Shown here: one piece after another, positions 44,481 to 57,600 of the stretch | How the letters are laid out: every line of letters starts with the position of its first letter | Numbering within the stretch: position 1 is the first letter of the stretch | Assembly (NCBI GenBank): GCA_051453625.1 | Contig: JBOZIK010000001.1 | Coordinates: forward strand, 283,293,791-283,357,790 | Direction of reading: 5' to 3' | Source: Welwitschia mirabilis | Lineage: Eukaryota > Gnetophyta > Gnetopsida > Welwitschiales | Length of the DNA stretch: 64,000 nucleotides | The notes under the pieces: generated by a model | The model's database searches: none | What the model was told of the DNA's origin: nothing | Seen by the model: the letters and a program-made list of their open reading frames with translations, nothing else | Program-made: the position numbers and the translations under genes

Positions 44481-46039
44481 AACGCAAATTCTAAGAGGAT
44501 AAAGATGACATCTAACTAGTGATAAGGAAAAGAAAAATAGACATAGTAGTCAATTATAAAAATAAGAAGTGAAAATATGAGGAAAAAATCCTATATGCTA
44601 GAGAAGGAAAAGGGAACAAGGACTCCTTCCTCTAGAAAAATCAAAATGAAAGTAAAGCATGAATATAGTTTTCAAATAAGGCTAGGGTACTAGAAAGTAG
44701 TAACTTAAAAGATCTAGATATAGAAAGTAAAAAATAAATAAAAAAATAAAAGAAAAGAGACAAAGAAGACCTTTTGAAAAATTAAGGGTATAAAAATAGG
44801 TAGCAAAAAATATTATAAATAGATCTCAAAAAAAAAACCTAGTTGAAATGTGAAGAAAATCATCTAAAAGAGGAGTAAATGAAGAATTTAAGCTAGATTA
44901 TTAGATGAATAAAGGAGGAACCAAAATTAAGGGCCTTAAAGAGTTATTTGTTGATCTCATTTATTTAGAAGAGATAAAAGTCTAAATGAAGGACGATTTC
45001 AAAAGGATGAGAAGAATATGGAACATAGAATAGAAGCTTCATTTTAACTAATTAGTAGGACTAGCAACATTATTTAAGAAGAATATTTATTATAAAAAGT
45101 GAAAGCAACCAAGTAGTACTTAGATTTTTAAAATGAAGGATTTATAGGTTATTAGTGTTTAGAACATTCAATAGATGGAAAAAGAATCATAATTTAGAAA
45201 AACATAAAGTAGAATCCAAGAAATAGGTGATGCATTATTACAAGATACTCTAGTCAAATAAGATTTAAATGGAAAAATATATAAGGAGGGAAATGGAATC
45301 TAGTAGAAGACAAAAATCTAAATAACTTCATGATAAAACTATATTTAATTCACTTACCCTTCCAAAGAGTTCAATCTACTTGATTGAGTTAAAGGAAATA
45401 AGAGAACTGAATCATTTCAAAAATAGATGGAACCCTTATTTATATGAATGGAATTAGAGAGAAAAGCTAAAATTTTAAGAGTAATGGAAGGTTTTTCTCA
45501 AGTCATAGGTATATCCTTCTTACTTCCAAAAAGAAAGCAATGGTAAATTACATTTCAATTTTGAAAATGTATGGCTGCATGAGGAATAAATGAAGGTACT
45601 TATAAAACATAATTAGTATGATTCAAGAGGTGATTTCTTCATAGTCCTAAGATATAAATTGAAAAAAACAAAGCAATTGTTAAAGAATTGGAGTAAAAAT
45701 GGACATATAACGTGAATAAAAAGGAGAAGTTAGAATAAAATATAAGAGAAATTTGGAAAACATAGTATGTAAGGGAAGATATTTAAGAGAAAGAATGGTA
45801 GAAATTAGCTAAAGGAGGGGTATAAACATATAAAATTATTCTTTAACATGATGAATTAGAAAAAATGAAAAAATAATGCAAAAAAAGTCCAATGCAAAGG
45901 AAAAACTTATGATAAGAAAGAAGTTCATGTACTCTCCTAGATAGCCTCTAGCAATGATGAGAGGAGAAAGAGGAGAAAGAAAAGTCAAATAACTATATAA
46001 ACATGTGGGAGTGGAAAGATGTTCTTAGACAAATAAAAG

Positions 46040-46760
46040 AAGAGAAAATTTGAAGATTGCTAAAGTTAATGAAACTTAACAAAAGTCCTAGCCTAGATGA
46101 CTAAACAATTAAGTTCTTTAAGAAGTACTCATCCTATGTGAAAAACATTTTGGAGAAGGTTTCTAATAGAGCCCTAAATGAAGGAATGTTATTTTTGTTC
46201 TATAATAATACAAGTGAGGTCATAGTTCCATAGGAAAGAGAGGTGATAGAGGTTAAGAAATTTAGCTCAATTGCACTTTATAATTTAATTAATAGAAACA
46301 TTTTCCAAAGTGTTAATAACAAGATTGAACCCCTATTTGCCTTTATTGTTTCATCCAAATAAATTAGGATTTTTAAAGGAAAGAAGAATTTTAAACTAGG
46401 CAATCTTAATCAAGGACTTTTTCATACCATCAAAAGATAAAAAACTTCAACTTGTTTCCTAAATATAAATATCAGCGAGTGTGTTATTATAGTGTGTTCT
46501 ATGAGTTTTTAACTCACACATTAAGAGGTAAAGAATTTTTGCATAGATTTATCTAGTTAATAGCTCAAATGTAGAAAATATCTACATTCAGTTTGAAATT
46601 AAATTAGGACATATACATTTTTTAAAATTAGGAAGAGGTTTAAGATGGGAAGAGAATCCATTCTTACTATACTTATTTATAATAGCACTAAAGCAATTAC
46701 AAAACTACATCAAGCAATTAAGAGGAGGGTTGGTTATACGAATGGGCTAGGTCATAAATC
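46040..46760 (+). pseudogene. LINE ORF2 reverse transcriptase remnant
   Basis: Blocks in order are KLMKLNKSPSLD and IKFFKKYSSYVKNILE (family: KaPGPDGf...F.k..w), then an ALYNLINRNIF segment (family: RPISL...yKiiak). After a frame change come LITRLNPYLPLLFHPNKLGF (family: LanRLk..lp.lIs.nQsaF) and ISASV in the place of KAYDrV. Last is NPFLLYLFIIALKQLQNYIK (family: PLSP.LFilame.Ls). The FADD box is not found; an endonuclease domain upstream cannot be delimited. Confidence 0.78.
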
Positions 46761-46950
46761 ACATTACTTGATCAATTTTAGATTACTAGTTTAGGCCCTC
46801 AATTCTAATTTTATAGATTAGGACATAAATCATGAATAGTCTTTTCAATAGTTTACCAGAATTACTGGTAGATCTTATGAGACTTTATTATAATAGAATA
46901 CAAGATGGCTAATCAGCTAACATATATTCTAATTATCATGAACACTAGAA

Positions 46951-46981
46951 GGTGGGGGGGGTGTTGGGGGGGTGGGGGTGG
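46951..46981 (+). repeat. G-rich tract, 31 bases
   Basis: The tract is entirely G and T, mainly runs of five to eight G. It is striking in DNA this A+T-rich and could form a G-quadruplex. It lies just past the last LINE-like sequence. Confidence 0.9.
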
Positions 46982-47620
46982 ATGATCTTATATTATAAAC
47001 CTTTCATTGATAAAGATAATACAAAGAATCAGGGAACTCATTTAACTACAATTTCAAGGAAACTTAGTGTCAATTTCTAAGGAATTTTTCTGTTTACTTA
47101 AGGATAATTTGCTTGTTTAATCACAATGAATAAAGGATGCATAAAATTATAAATAATCACTTCAAAAAATACTTTAATTAAAATATTAAAATGTTATAAA
47201 TGAAAACTGCTAGAGCCTCTTTGAAAATTATGCAAATAAAACCAAGCCTAAAAATTTTCTTGATAATTAAAAAAGATGCTAAGTAAAAGATAGAATTTTC
47301 ATTTTTCCCTCTAAAAAAGTAACTTCTTTCTATCATATTATTTCTCTTTTTTTGTTTTTAAAGAAAACATTACATAGGTATCATTTATAGGATAATACAA
47401 AGCAGTTACATAAAAACGTTATAGTTGTAAATCACTATATAGTTATTAACTAGATGTTAAAGAAAATTTTGAAAACTTAGTAAATACTTTTTATAATAAA
47501 TCTACCTAACAAAATTAATTTTTTCCCTCAAAATGATCCAATAAGTCTTATTGGACCTACTTAAATTCATGCTATAAATTCTTAATCATCTGATATAGAT
47601 GAGAACCTATTTCATTAATA
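46982..47620. other. A+T-rich spacer, no gene seen
   Basis: Unclassified DNA between the LINE remnant and the minus-strand remnant. No motif was noted. Confidence 0.5.
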
Positions 47621-47679
47621 GTATCTTTCATTTCTTACAACATCTCGGGCAAGAATTTGTTGATGTTCTTGGATTTAAA

Positions 47680-48700
47680 TTCTTCAGTGAAGGCTGATTC
47701 TAGTAAATTAAGTTTCCTTTGTAAGGCTTTAGATAATTGCTTATAATCAAAAGCACTACATCAACAATTATGCTCTACTCTTCTACCTTATAATCAACCT
47801 CTTTTAGAGATGTAGCTATTCATTCTACATGGTGCAAAATCATACTTGTTATGGTTCTTTTAAAGGAGGAAAGAGGATCCTATAAAATGGGCTTTACCTT
47901 AGTAGTAATTTCCTCTATGGTGCTCAACTAGGAACTAATGTCAAATGTGAAGGGTCAAACTACTCTAATAAAGAAGAAAGTTCTTAATGTTTATCAGACT
48001 AGTCACCCTATATTTAATCCAAGGTAGGTAGAAATGTCACCAAGGACTAAATTGTCTCATCCATTAATCTAATTCTAACTTATAAGTTAATATTTCTTTT
48101 AAAAAGGCCTCATTTAATTCTTACAATCTTAGTATCTCATGATCTTGCACCTAGAGCTTTTGTATTAAGAAAAGAAACTTAGCCTTTTTGGATTCTTATT
48201 CTTTGAGTACTTGACTAAGATGTTCATCTTTAGGCTTAAGCCGTATTTGATAATTGGCCTTGGCTTACTCCTTTTTTAGAGAAGAACCTTTAAATTACTA
48301 ATTTACATATCTCTAACCTTAAGGTCTAATCTGAGAGCTTCTAATTCTAGATTTACTAAGTGATGCACTTCCTTCTTTGACTCAAATACTATGTGGAGCT
48401 ACTCCTTCGTCATTTTATCTTTCTCTCTATTCTTAATGAGCTAGTTGATTACATCTAATTTGATTAAGGTTATCTCCTCATATAGATTTGTGAGATTTCT
48501 AAGAATTCCCAAAATTCAATAGTCTTTTTCCTTTTATATTGCAACGTTATTTCTTTTGATGTTTCATCCTTCTTCCTCTTACCCTATAAAGAGATTAATT
48601 TAGGCTTGTTAAAGAAGAATTTGGAGCCCTTTATGGATATCTAAGTTAGCCCCTTCTCTAATTTTTTAGTCTCTAAAAGTGATGGGGCTTAGTCAGGATG
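47680..48700 (-). pseudogene. Degenerate minus-strand ORF with coiled-coil-like content, unknown
   Basis: The minus strand carries charged, heptad-like stretches interrupted by stops, for example KEVHHLVNLELEALRLDLKV (about 48325-48385) and YQIRLKPKDEHLSQVLKE (about 48190-48255), preceded by a basic RKKDETSKEITLQYKRKK segment. The pattern of Glu/Lys/Leu recalls coiled-coil tails of plant mobile-domain or gag-like proteins, but no family can be named. Sequence upstream (to about 50150) may be the rest of it; for example YFTHHNHIKNEVYHCYHEDL around 49150-49205 is open but unfamiliar. Confidence 0.35.
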
Positions 48701-50172
48701 AGAAGCCCATAAAGCTGATGATGTCTCTTTCATTAACTAGGAGGTAAAAAAGGAACATGGGCTATTGAAGTAACATATAAGAATGCTTAAGGTAATCATG
48801 CTATAGCAGAAGACTCTTCATTATTCCTAAGAAACTCCAAGCTCTATTTAAGATCTATAAGATAATCTAAGTTTAGGTCCCTGTTCCTAGAAACTAGCCA
48901 AGGGAAGTAAATTACCTATAAAGGATTAATGAGTCTTCTTAATGAAAATGATAGTCCATAGATAACCCTCCTAAATTAGAGTGTCTATATAAGATTTCGA
49001 ATTGGTGGGATTCACCTCAAATACCTTGCACACCTATGGAGCAATTAGACATGAGTAGGATGTAGGCTTGTAGTTTTCTTACCATCTAGTCAGATCCTTC
49101 TGGATTATTTGCTTCTTGCATATCCTTACTTCTAAATCTTCATGGTAGCAATGATAAACTTCATTTTTAATATGGTTATGATGTGTAAAATAGTCTTTGA
49201 GTAGCTAAATTTTATTATCAAGATTAAAGATGCAATAACCGTAGAATGATTAAGTCAGCTACATTACCCTCTTTAGATATCAATCCATCATTATTGTCCT
49301 GCTATAATACTAGCTTTCAAGGTGGAAAGATTAGGCTAGTAGCATTAGCTTTTTGATGGAAGTAAACTTGACATTAATGTTAGTCCATAATTAGATAACC
49401 TCTAACATTCACAAGTAGGACAAGATGAGCTAACATAACATCTAAGAGGAATTCTCAACCCTAGCTACTTGAATTATGGTGAGCTAATGTGAAAATTAAC
49501 TTGGCTATAAAATTGACTACATTCAATCATCTTAATGATATCTAGAGCTAAACTAGATATTTGTGCATTAAAATAAAGAAATAAATAGCTAGGTATAGAA
49601 AGCTCATTATAAGTTTATTCACTCACTGATCAAATAAATCCATGATATAAATCATAGGCAACACATTCCAAATTAGTGCAAAGTTGACCCTGATAAAAAG
49701 TTGTGAATAAATGCAGAGTGGAATATCCTTGAAAATTATTCAGCCACATAAATATAGAATATGGTTAACTAAACATTATGCTACCCCAAATTTAAAGTCT
49801 AGACCTTATTTGAAATGCCCTCAAATTTATTTTTCTAGTTACACATTAAGAGCAAAAGATAGGTAGAAGGATCATCTATTCTTAAACATGAACTAAGAAC
49901 ATACCATTTTGTTATCTAGGCTGGTACAAAGGTCATCTAGGTAGCACAATATGGTTACACTATTGCTTGCTAGCATGGTTAAACCTTTAACTTTCATCCA
50001 TGAAAACCCCACAACTTTAAAATAACACTTACAAATGTTTGTAATCTCCCCAAGAAAATGCCTTAATAGAAATTACAATTTTGGTTCTTTATTATGTAGG
50101 ATTGGAACATTATATAACCCTTACATTAGGTAGGTTATGAGGTGGATAATGGCTCTAAGTAGAAGAGTGATT
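48700..50172. other. Degenerate DNA, possibly upstream part of the minus-strand remnant
   Basis: It has slightly higher G+C than its surroundings and patches of open minus-strand reading, but nothing recognised. It ends at an LTR-like edge at 50173. Confidence 0.35.
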
Positions 50173-52950
50173 GTGACACCCTATCTTTATTCATCCTAAT
50201 TAAGTACTATTTTTTTCTACTTTTTCTTCATTATTTAATATTATTACTAATAGACACAGTGAAACCTAGGATCAAATTTTACTTACTCCTTTCTTAACAC
50301 TTCTATATTTTGAGGGGAAAAAAACAAATCATGCATGATGTTATTATATATTTATCTATAATTAATTCCTAAGTTATTTTGATTTATAAACAATAGTGAT
50401 GTCATATGTTTATGTNNNNNNNNNNNNNNNNNNNNNNNNNNNNNNNNNNNNNNNNNNNNNNNNNNNNNNNGATGTAAACTTGTTATAAACATACATGGAT
50501 AAGTTTAAGAATAATACCTAACCAATATCATAAGAAGTTGTACCTCCCATTAATGGCATTTCAACTTAATATCCAATCACCCTCTAAACATGAGTTAGTT
50601 CTACTATAGGTTCTAGACTATACAAAGAAGGTTGAGCTCAACTTCATAGGCTTTCACTTAATCTAGATATACCCTCGATATAAGTAACTGGTGGTATGTG
50701 AGATGTATGCATACTTATAAATAATCCCTACTTCCTTAAAACTCTCTATATAGTGTAACATGATTCTTCGATGCCAAGGGCTTAAGATATTAAGTCAAAG
50801 TAAGTCCACACATGGGTAAGTTAGAAGAGTGGTGATCAAATTCACTTCAAAAAAGGTATTGTAAAAAAAATGCAATTCAATCAACCTTGATGATGAAATC
50901 CAAGTGTGGGGATCATCATTATTAGAATTATCTTGATTTAATCCTGTTCAATAAATATACCACATAAATGTATGCATATAATTCTAACTAATATAATTAT
51001 TTAATAGATTATTTATCTAGTTATAATAATTCTAATAATCATTAGGTTTATTTTATCAAAACAATCATAAAATAAAAAAATCATACTAGAACATCTCTGT
51101 ATTCAAGATTATAATAATTAAAATCTAAATAAAGGAAATCTTTTTTTCTTTTTCATCTACATAAAGGAAATATTCTTTTCTTTTTTATCTAAATAAAGGA
51201 AATATTCTTTTTTTCCCTTTATTTTAATAATAATAAAAATACTCTAGATGTATCAAATCATATCTTAATAATGAACTTAAAGAAATTAATTCATTCCTGG
51301 AGCTATGTCAATTTTAGAAACATTCCTCCATGCTTATATGACAATCTCCATGAATTGGTTCAATGACGGTAAACAAAAGAAAGTATAGCTCAAGCATAAT
51401 TGTTAAGATACAACTCTTTATTTAAGATTCATAGCACTATATTGTAAGTCAATAAAATAGGTAATAAGTAAAAGACTATTTATTTTACTTAAAACTACTA
51501 AAGTGAAAACTCTTACAAGTATACACATTTAACGTAAGATGAAAAAAAAAGTAAATTCAATATTTTTACAAATAAATTATTATTTCTAGGTAATTTAACT
51601 TAAATCTATTAATGGAACATATCTTATATACTCAAATTCTCTGTAAAATTTTATGTACTAATTTTTCTGTTATTTAAAACATTAATTATAACATTTTTAA
51701 GCTCGAAGGAGACATCATACTCCAAAATTAATAATTCATTAATTATGAAGTAAAAAATAAATTATAGTAGTTTTTACATAAACTAGACAATGATAAGATC
51801 CTCAAAATCTAACTTAAACTATCTTGTAATTCCAAAAATATTGTTTCTAAGGTCATTATTTAAGGTTAAAAATTATCAAATTTTCTAAAATTATAGTCCA
51901 ACCACGTTACACTAAAATGAGCATAACTTTCAAAGAACTTTATGTTTTTAAATGATTTAAGATATTTTAGAAATATTATTCAATTTTTTACAACTTAGGA
52001 TGCTCAAGTTTGTAGATATCAGAATATATAGTTATAGAAACATAAATTAAGTCTTACTATTTTTTGCATCTATTTTCTGATACATTTTAACAAATAAATA
52101 TTTTAAAAATAAATACACAAAAAATATTATTGTTTTTACATTTTCATATTCATAACACAATAGTAGACTTAAAAACAAATTTCACTAATTTATACCTACT
52201 AATTAATAAGCTATGGTATTTTTAACCTATTTCCTCTATTCTAAAAATTTAATTTTTTACCATAATAAAAATATGACAAATTCTCTATAATTAATTATGA
52301 AATAATTTAGATCAATAAAATAATGAACATACTAACTAATTATGTATAGAATATCTTAAAGAAATTACTAGTTTGAATCAATTTTAAAAGAACCATTCAA
52401 TATGAGTTTTAAGATTTCCATGAAAGTGTACTAGCCTAAAAGAGATTTTTGAGGATTAGACTTTGTCCCTAATAAAATAGACCAAACGCATAATGAATTA
52501 AAAATATATTTTATGTGTATTAACACCAAATAAACTTGGGTACCCAAGTATATAGTGAATTCCTACAGTGATCACTTCATCATAAACATTCATTAATAAC
52601 CTCAATTACCAAGCATAAGAGACCTCTCATATCTCCTCACATCTTGGTGAGAGCCAATGGGAGGGAATAACATGTTTTTATGACAGATCATAAATAGTGG
52701 TCTAGTATAAGTATTACATCATTCTACTAAAGTATTAAAAGAGACTATATGAATAATATGAGTAAAGAGCTTACTTTAGAGTATAGTAAGTCATTGATAA
52801 TTGAAGATTGATGAAGATCCAAGCTCAAGAGTTTCTTAGCTCCAACCTTCCTAAGTAAGAGAATGAAAGAAAGAGAGAAAGAAAAGAAGGAAAGGCACTT
52901 GTATAGAAAAATGGAAATTATCTCCTTTTCTAAGAGAGGAAAGGATCTCT
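50173..52950 (-). repeat. Possible LTR end in minus orientation
   Basis: The plus strand at 50173 reads TGTGACACCCTATC, the complement of an LTR end GGGTGTCACA as in many plant gypsy LTRs. Near the other end, minus-strand sequence at 52740-52930 has a pyrimidine-rich leader followed by GCTTGGATCTTCATCAATC and TAAAGTAAGCTC, which looks like the R/U5 region of such LTRs. No clear primer-binding site follows 50173, and a partner copy was not found. A 55-N gap lies at 50416-50470. Confidence 0.3.
50416..50470. other. Assembly gap, 55 N
   Basis: Unknown bases. A phrase like ATGTTTATGT/GATGTAAAC occurs on both sides, but there is no clear duplicated flank. Confidence 0.98.
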
Positions 52951-52952
52951 TT

Positions 52953-53457
52953 NNNNNNNNNNNNNNNNNNNNNNNNNNNNNNNNNNNNNNNNNNNNNNNN
53001 NNNNNNNNNNNNNNNNNNNNNNNNNNNNNNNNNNNNNNNNNNNNNNNNNNNNNNNNNNNNNNNNNNNNNNNNNNNNNNNNNNNNNNNNNNNNNNNNNNNN
53101 NNNNNNNNNNNNNNNNNNNNNNNNNNNNNNNNNNNNNNNNNNNNNNNNNNNNNNNNNNNNNNNNNNNNNNNNNNNNNNNNNNNNNNNNNNNNNNNNNNNN
53201 NNNNNNNNNNNNNNNNNNNNNNNNNNNNNNNNNNNNNNNNNNNNNNNNNNNNNNNNNNNNNNNNNNNNNNNNNNNNNNNNNNNNNNNNNNNNNNNNNNNN
53301 NNNNNNNNNNNNNNNNNNNNNNNNNNNNNNNNNNNNNNNNNNNNNNNNNNNNNNNNNNNNNNNNNNNNNNNNNNNNNNNNNNNNNNNNNNNNNNNNNNNN
53401 NNNNNNNNNNNNNNNNNNNNNNNNNNNNNNNNNNNNNNNNNNNNNNNNNNNNNNNNN
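52953..53457. other. Assembly gap, 505 N
   Basis: Unknown bases. The frames crossing this gap on both strands are artefacts. Confidence 0.98.
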
Positions 53458-54600
53458 AAATCATATTTATGACTCATGCACCTAACTAGGATGAGTAATC
53501 TTCTTCTTTTAATTAGTAAAGTTAATTATATGAATCATTTCATTATGCTAGCTTCTTCTTAATGCTTTATAGGCTCATAACTAAATGTAATTCATCCAAG
53601 ACATGTATCAAAAGAATAAATGTTCAAATCTTAAAATTGTCATATAGCATAATGAGACAAACTCTTCAATTCCAACGAATAAAACAATGAGTATGCTATG
53701 AACTAAATGCCCTTAGACATCTCAAAAAATAAGAGTCATGGTGGATTAAATCTACTCATTAGAGTGCATGTACTTATTCACATGCTCATTTGTTTCATAA
53801 TGCATAAAATCTATCAATCACATAACATAAGGAAGAAAATGTTTACTCATAATATAGTAACCTATCACATTTACTAGGAATTTAAATGAGTAAATAAGAT
53901 GCAAAATTTATTATTATGTTCTCTTGAAATTTTTAATTTATTAGTTTTATTATGTGCTTTCAATTTCTTACATAATGGAGTTATCTAATTTTAAATGTTT
54001 GAATAGCTTTTCTTATAAAAACTTTTAAACATAACTTTTATAATTTTCATGGTAAATTATGAAAATTACACACTACAGTTAATTAAAAATGCCATCTTAT
54101 TTTGACAAGGCCTTTAAATAAGGATAGTTAATAATTTGATTAAAATCTTAATATACTTAATATCCAAGTAAATAATGTTTGTAATATATGGGATATAACA
54201 GTGATACAATTTAATTCAAAATTATATCTACATTTCTAAAAAATTCATGGTAGAAGGTTGTATTGGTAGTTTGGGAATTGTCAAAAGACAAGTGAATAAA
54301 ATGTATTAGTTACACTAGCCTTCGATCATACTCAAATCCTAGAATATTTAAAGTCAAGAACTCTGATTTTGAAGTAGTAGGTTATAGAAATTCAGCCAAG
54401 TATGCGCATTTTACCCAACATGCCATGTGGGAGAATGACTTTATAGTAATAAACATCATTACAAAGTTGTTATCTAGGTTAATATATCCATAAATCAATC
54501 TTTGTGTAGGAGTTTTGGATGCCACTGCTACTAGTTCTAGTGTAAGTATTGTGAGTAGAAGGCACTTATGAGAATAAAAGCAACAGTAAAAATGAGAATA
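53458..54600. other. A+T-rich DNA without a recognisable gene
   Basis: No motif was noted. It may be part of a long LTR together with neighbouring stretches. Confidence 0.4.
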
Positions 54601-54619
54601 ACCAAGACTAGCTTATATC

Positions 54620-56650
54620 TACCCAAGGCTACTCTGATAATGGGATGTTATATGGTAATTAATGATTAGGGTCTTATGTTACTCTTCATATAGTGTGGGA
54701 TGACTCATGAGGATTGGCAGGATTTTAAAATATTTGAAGAAGAAACAGTTCACATGAAGAATACATAGATGGAAAGCATGAGTGAAAAGCCATAATTCTT
54801 GGAATTCATATCTCAACGATCTGGGAAAGATAAATTATAAGACTATGGCTATCATGAAATAATATGGTCTATAGCCATAAAATGATTAGTCGAGACATAG
54901 ATCAAATGAGTATAGTAGGCTACAAAACCCAACTTGCCTTATGGAAGTCATAAATTAAAAGCCATGAAATGAGTAAGCTCCATGATTTTGATTCATGAAC
55001 GATTACTGAAGGCCATGGTTACGTCTCCAAGGGTTAAGGTTCTTTTTAGAATACTACAGGCTGTAAGTCATGCAAATATGATATTAGTTATAAACCAAGC
55101 TATAGGTCACGGAAGTTGAGCTAAAGAAGTAAAGCTAGGATTAGGAGCCATGAGCCAAGAAATTTTGTAACTCTTAAAATCAAGACCATTAAAATGAGCC
55201 ATAGGCCATAGCCATGATAGCTTCTTTGAAGAGTTAAAGTCTTCAGTAAAATATCATGGGCTGCAAACTGTGAAAAAAATTAATGGTGAAGTAAATATTT
55301 CTTAAAATTGACCTTTTACAGTAACAAAGCTCTAGAAAGTCACTGAGATAAAAAGTAATGGGCATCAAAACAAAGATGAACAAATGAAAGCTGCAAGCCA
55401 TGGACTAAAAAAATTCTATTGGGATATGTATCTTCAAATGAAAATGCCACAAGTCATAGATTAATGAACCCAAACCTCTCTTGATAAAGAACAGTGATTG
55501 AGAAAAGTAGCTTGTTAAAAATGATAAGTCTAGTGAATTTATTATAAACCATGCAAGAACAAACTGGACTTTGAAAAACATGAGCTATGAAGTGAGAATG
55601 TAAGTCACAATAGCCATAAAGTTTAACTAATTACTAATATCTTTGATGAAGGATAAAAATCATGAGTTGTATCCTAATGTGGTCCTAAATCTCTTACATA
55701 GCAATCATGGATATCAGACATTTATAAAAGGATAAGTTTATATTAGTGGATCATTGCATAGTGTTAAAGTTCCACCAACATTGACTATAAGGACTTTGGC
55801 ATTTCACTTGAACAATTGAGAGAGTGTAATAGTGAGGAGATTAACATGATCAACAAAGTACTATCAACTATAAAGTAAAAAGTTGTGATTGTCTGCTTAA
55901 ATACTTGATGATAAAATAAAGATGTGGGTCATAGGTCACAGTAAAGTCTTATGAAGATTTAATATCTTAGGAAAATGTTGTAGATAGCATGCCACTGTTT
56001 TCTGTGAGCCTACTTTACTTTCAAACATAAAATTCTCTTATAACATTTTGAAAGTCCATCATTGGTTAAGCATGCAAAAAGTATGTTGGACAGACAAATT
56101 TCTAGAGTTCTGGACCATGAGTTTAAGAATTTCTCAGGATTAATCCAAAAGATAAGATTCATACTATGTAAGTTGCACAATCACTTCTAAAGGCTAACAC
56201 ACTATCAAATACCACAAACTATGATAGGAAGTTGTGATTTACAAATTGGTATAGACCCACTTATTAATAAATACTTGAACATACATGATTATCTCNNNNN
56301 NNNNNTATCATTGAGCCAAATTATTATCTCTAAAAAAATAATCTTCACAAAAAAAGAATAAAATTAATCTTTGCTTCCAAAATTTATAAATACACTATAA
56401 GCTGTGAACTATAAAAAGGTGGAGGCTTGACTTATAATAAGCAATATATTAACTAGCAAACTTTTTAGCTAACCAATTAGTTTTATTTATTTAAAATAAA
56501 ATCAATGGCTAACAAGACTAGCAAACTAGAGTATGGATATTTCTTTGATCTTGCAAAACTCACAAGCTATGAGACACAAAAGGCTATAACATACAAATGA
56601 GGACTTGTTAAAAAAGCTTGATTTTTAAACTACAAACTTATTATAAAGCT
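54620..56650 (+). repeat. Degenerate tandem-repeat region with AGCCATGAGC-like phrases
   Basis: Phrases such as GCCATGAAATGAG, AGGCTGTAAGTCATG, GGGCTGCAAACTGTG, GAGCCATAGGCCATAG and GCTGCAAGCCATGGAC recur every few tens of bases. Two longer blocks (around 55012 and 55212) are related at a spacing of about 200 bases. Units are too diverged to count. A 10-N gap lies at 56296-56305. Confidence 0.5.
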
Positions 56651-56699
56651 ATTAGGGGAAAAATTTTAGATGATCCTTAAATGTGGTGACAATTAGCCC

Positions 56700-57600
56700 C
56701 AAGAAGACATACAATAAACCTATGGATAAATAGTAATGAGAGAGGGAAGGAAAATAACAAAAAAAGCTACTTGCATGTTTAGATACTTGATGTTACATTG
56801 CCTTCAATCTCTTTTTAGAGAAGCTCACTAATGCACATTAGAGACTCATGTGCTTCTGCTTTTCTTTTTCGAATGGCTATGACCATTTTTGATGATGAGA
56901 CACTTAGAGAAGTGGTTGTCTGCTCACTCATAGAAGTAGAGGAAGAAGGACCTGGGCATATAGTATTCATCTTCTTCTTTGCCCATTGTCCTTTGATTGC
57001 ACCGCTCCTTAACTAGCACTCACTCTTCCTCTAGTCATTGCAGACATAAATGGTAGGTTGGTAGGGGTTAAATGATGATGTGGATTGGTTATAAATCTAG
57101 TCATGAACACTAACATCTACTCAGCCCACTTATAGAGTGGATTGCTAGCAATGCCATTGAATGACAATAAACTTCCATGAACTATTTCAAATGAATGCAC
57201 TAGGCTCTTTGGAATGGAAGGACAACTCCAGAAAAAATTTGACTTTGGATCTCATCATCCATCTCCTCTGTATTCCATTCAACAAATGCTTGATGAGAGA
57301 AGAAGGACTCTTCCTTTTTTTCTAATGCAAGTGAAATTGTAGTTATTGGTAATGACTTATTTAATTGAAATGAAAATGTAAACTAAGTAATGACTTATTT
57401 AACTAAAATGAAAATGTAAACTAACTTCCAAATGAAATGAAAAATTCTACAATATTTACATTACTTTAAGAGGGTTATCTTAGTTAGAGCTATGGAAATA
57501 GCATTTCAAATAGAGCACATTATGAGGGAATCCCATGACATGCCTTCGTGTATCAACCAACTGATAAGTATTGAAGCTAGCAATTTTATGAACAATTTAA
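56700..57600 (-). other. Region downstream of the gypsy integrase tail, mostly unrecognised
   Basis: On the minus strand this follows the integrase remnant and would hold the pol end and 3' region. I note open pieces (for example SSKMVIAIRKRKAEAHESLM around 56835-56895), but no family. The complement of 56677-56693 reads like an LTR start (GCTAAT, TGTCACCACA). Confidence 0.35.
57350..57425 (+). repeat. Two tandem copies of 38 bp
   Basis: TAATGACTTATTTAAxTxAA and ATGAAAATGTAAACTAA are repeated at 57350-57387 and 57388-57425 with about four differences. Confidence 0.9.

Larger units (their letters stand above)
43500..46950 (+). mobile_element. Degenerate L1-type LINE
   Basis: The plus strand shows an ORF1-like region with a zinc knuckle (43.5-44.5 kb) followed by a long decayed ORF2 with recognisable RT blocks (46.0-46.75 kb), which is the order in plant L1 LINEs. 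Stops and frameshifts are frequent. The 5' end is set by the ATG at about 43505 (MANKGKAIRSPFLDKI), a guess. No poly-A tail or target-site duplication was found. Confidence 0.72.
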
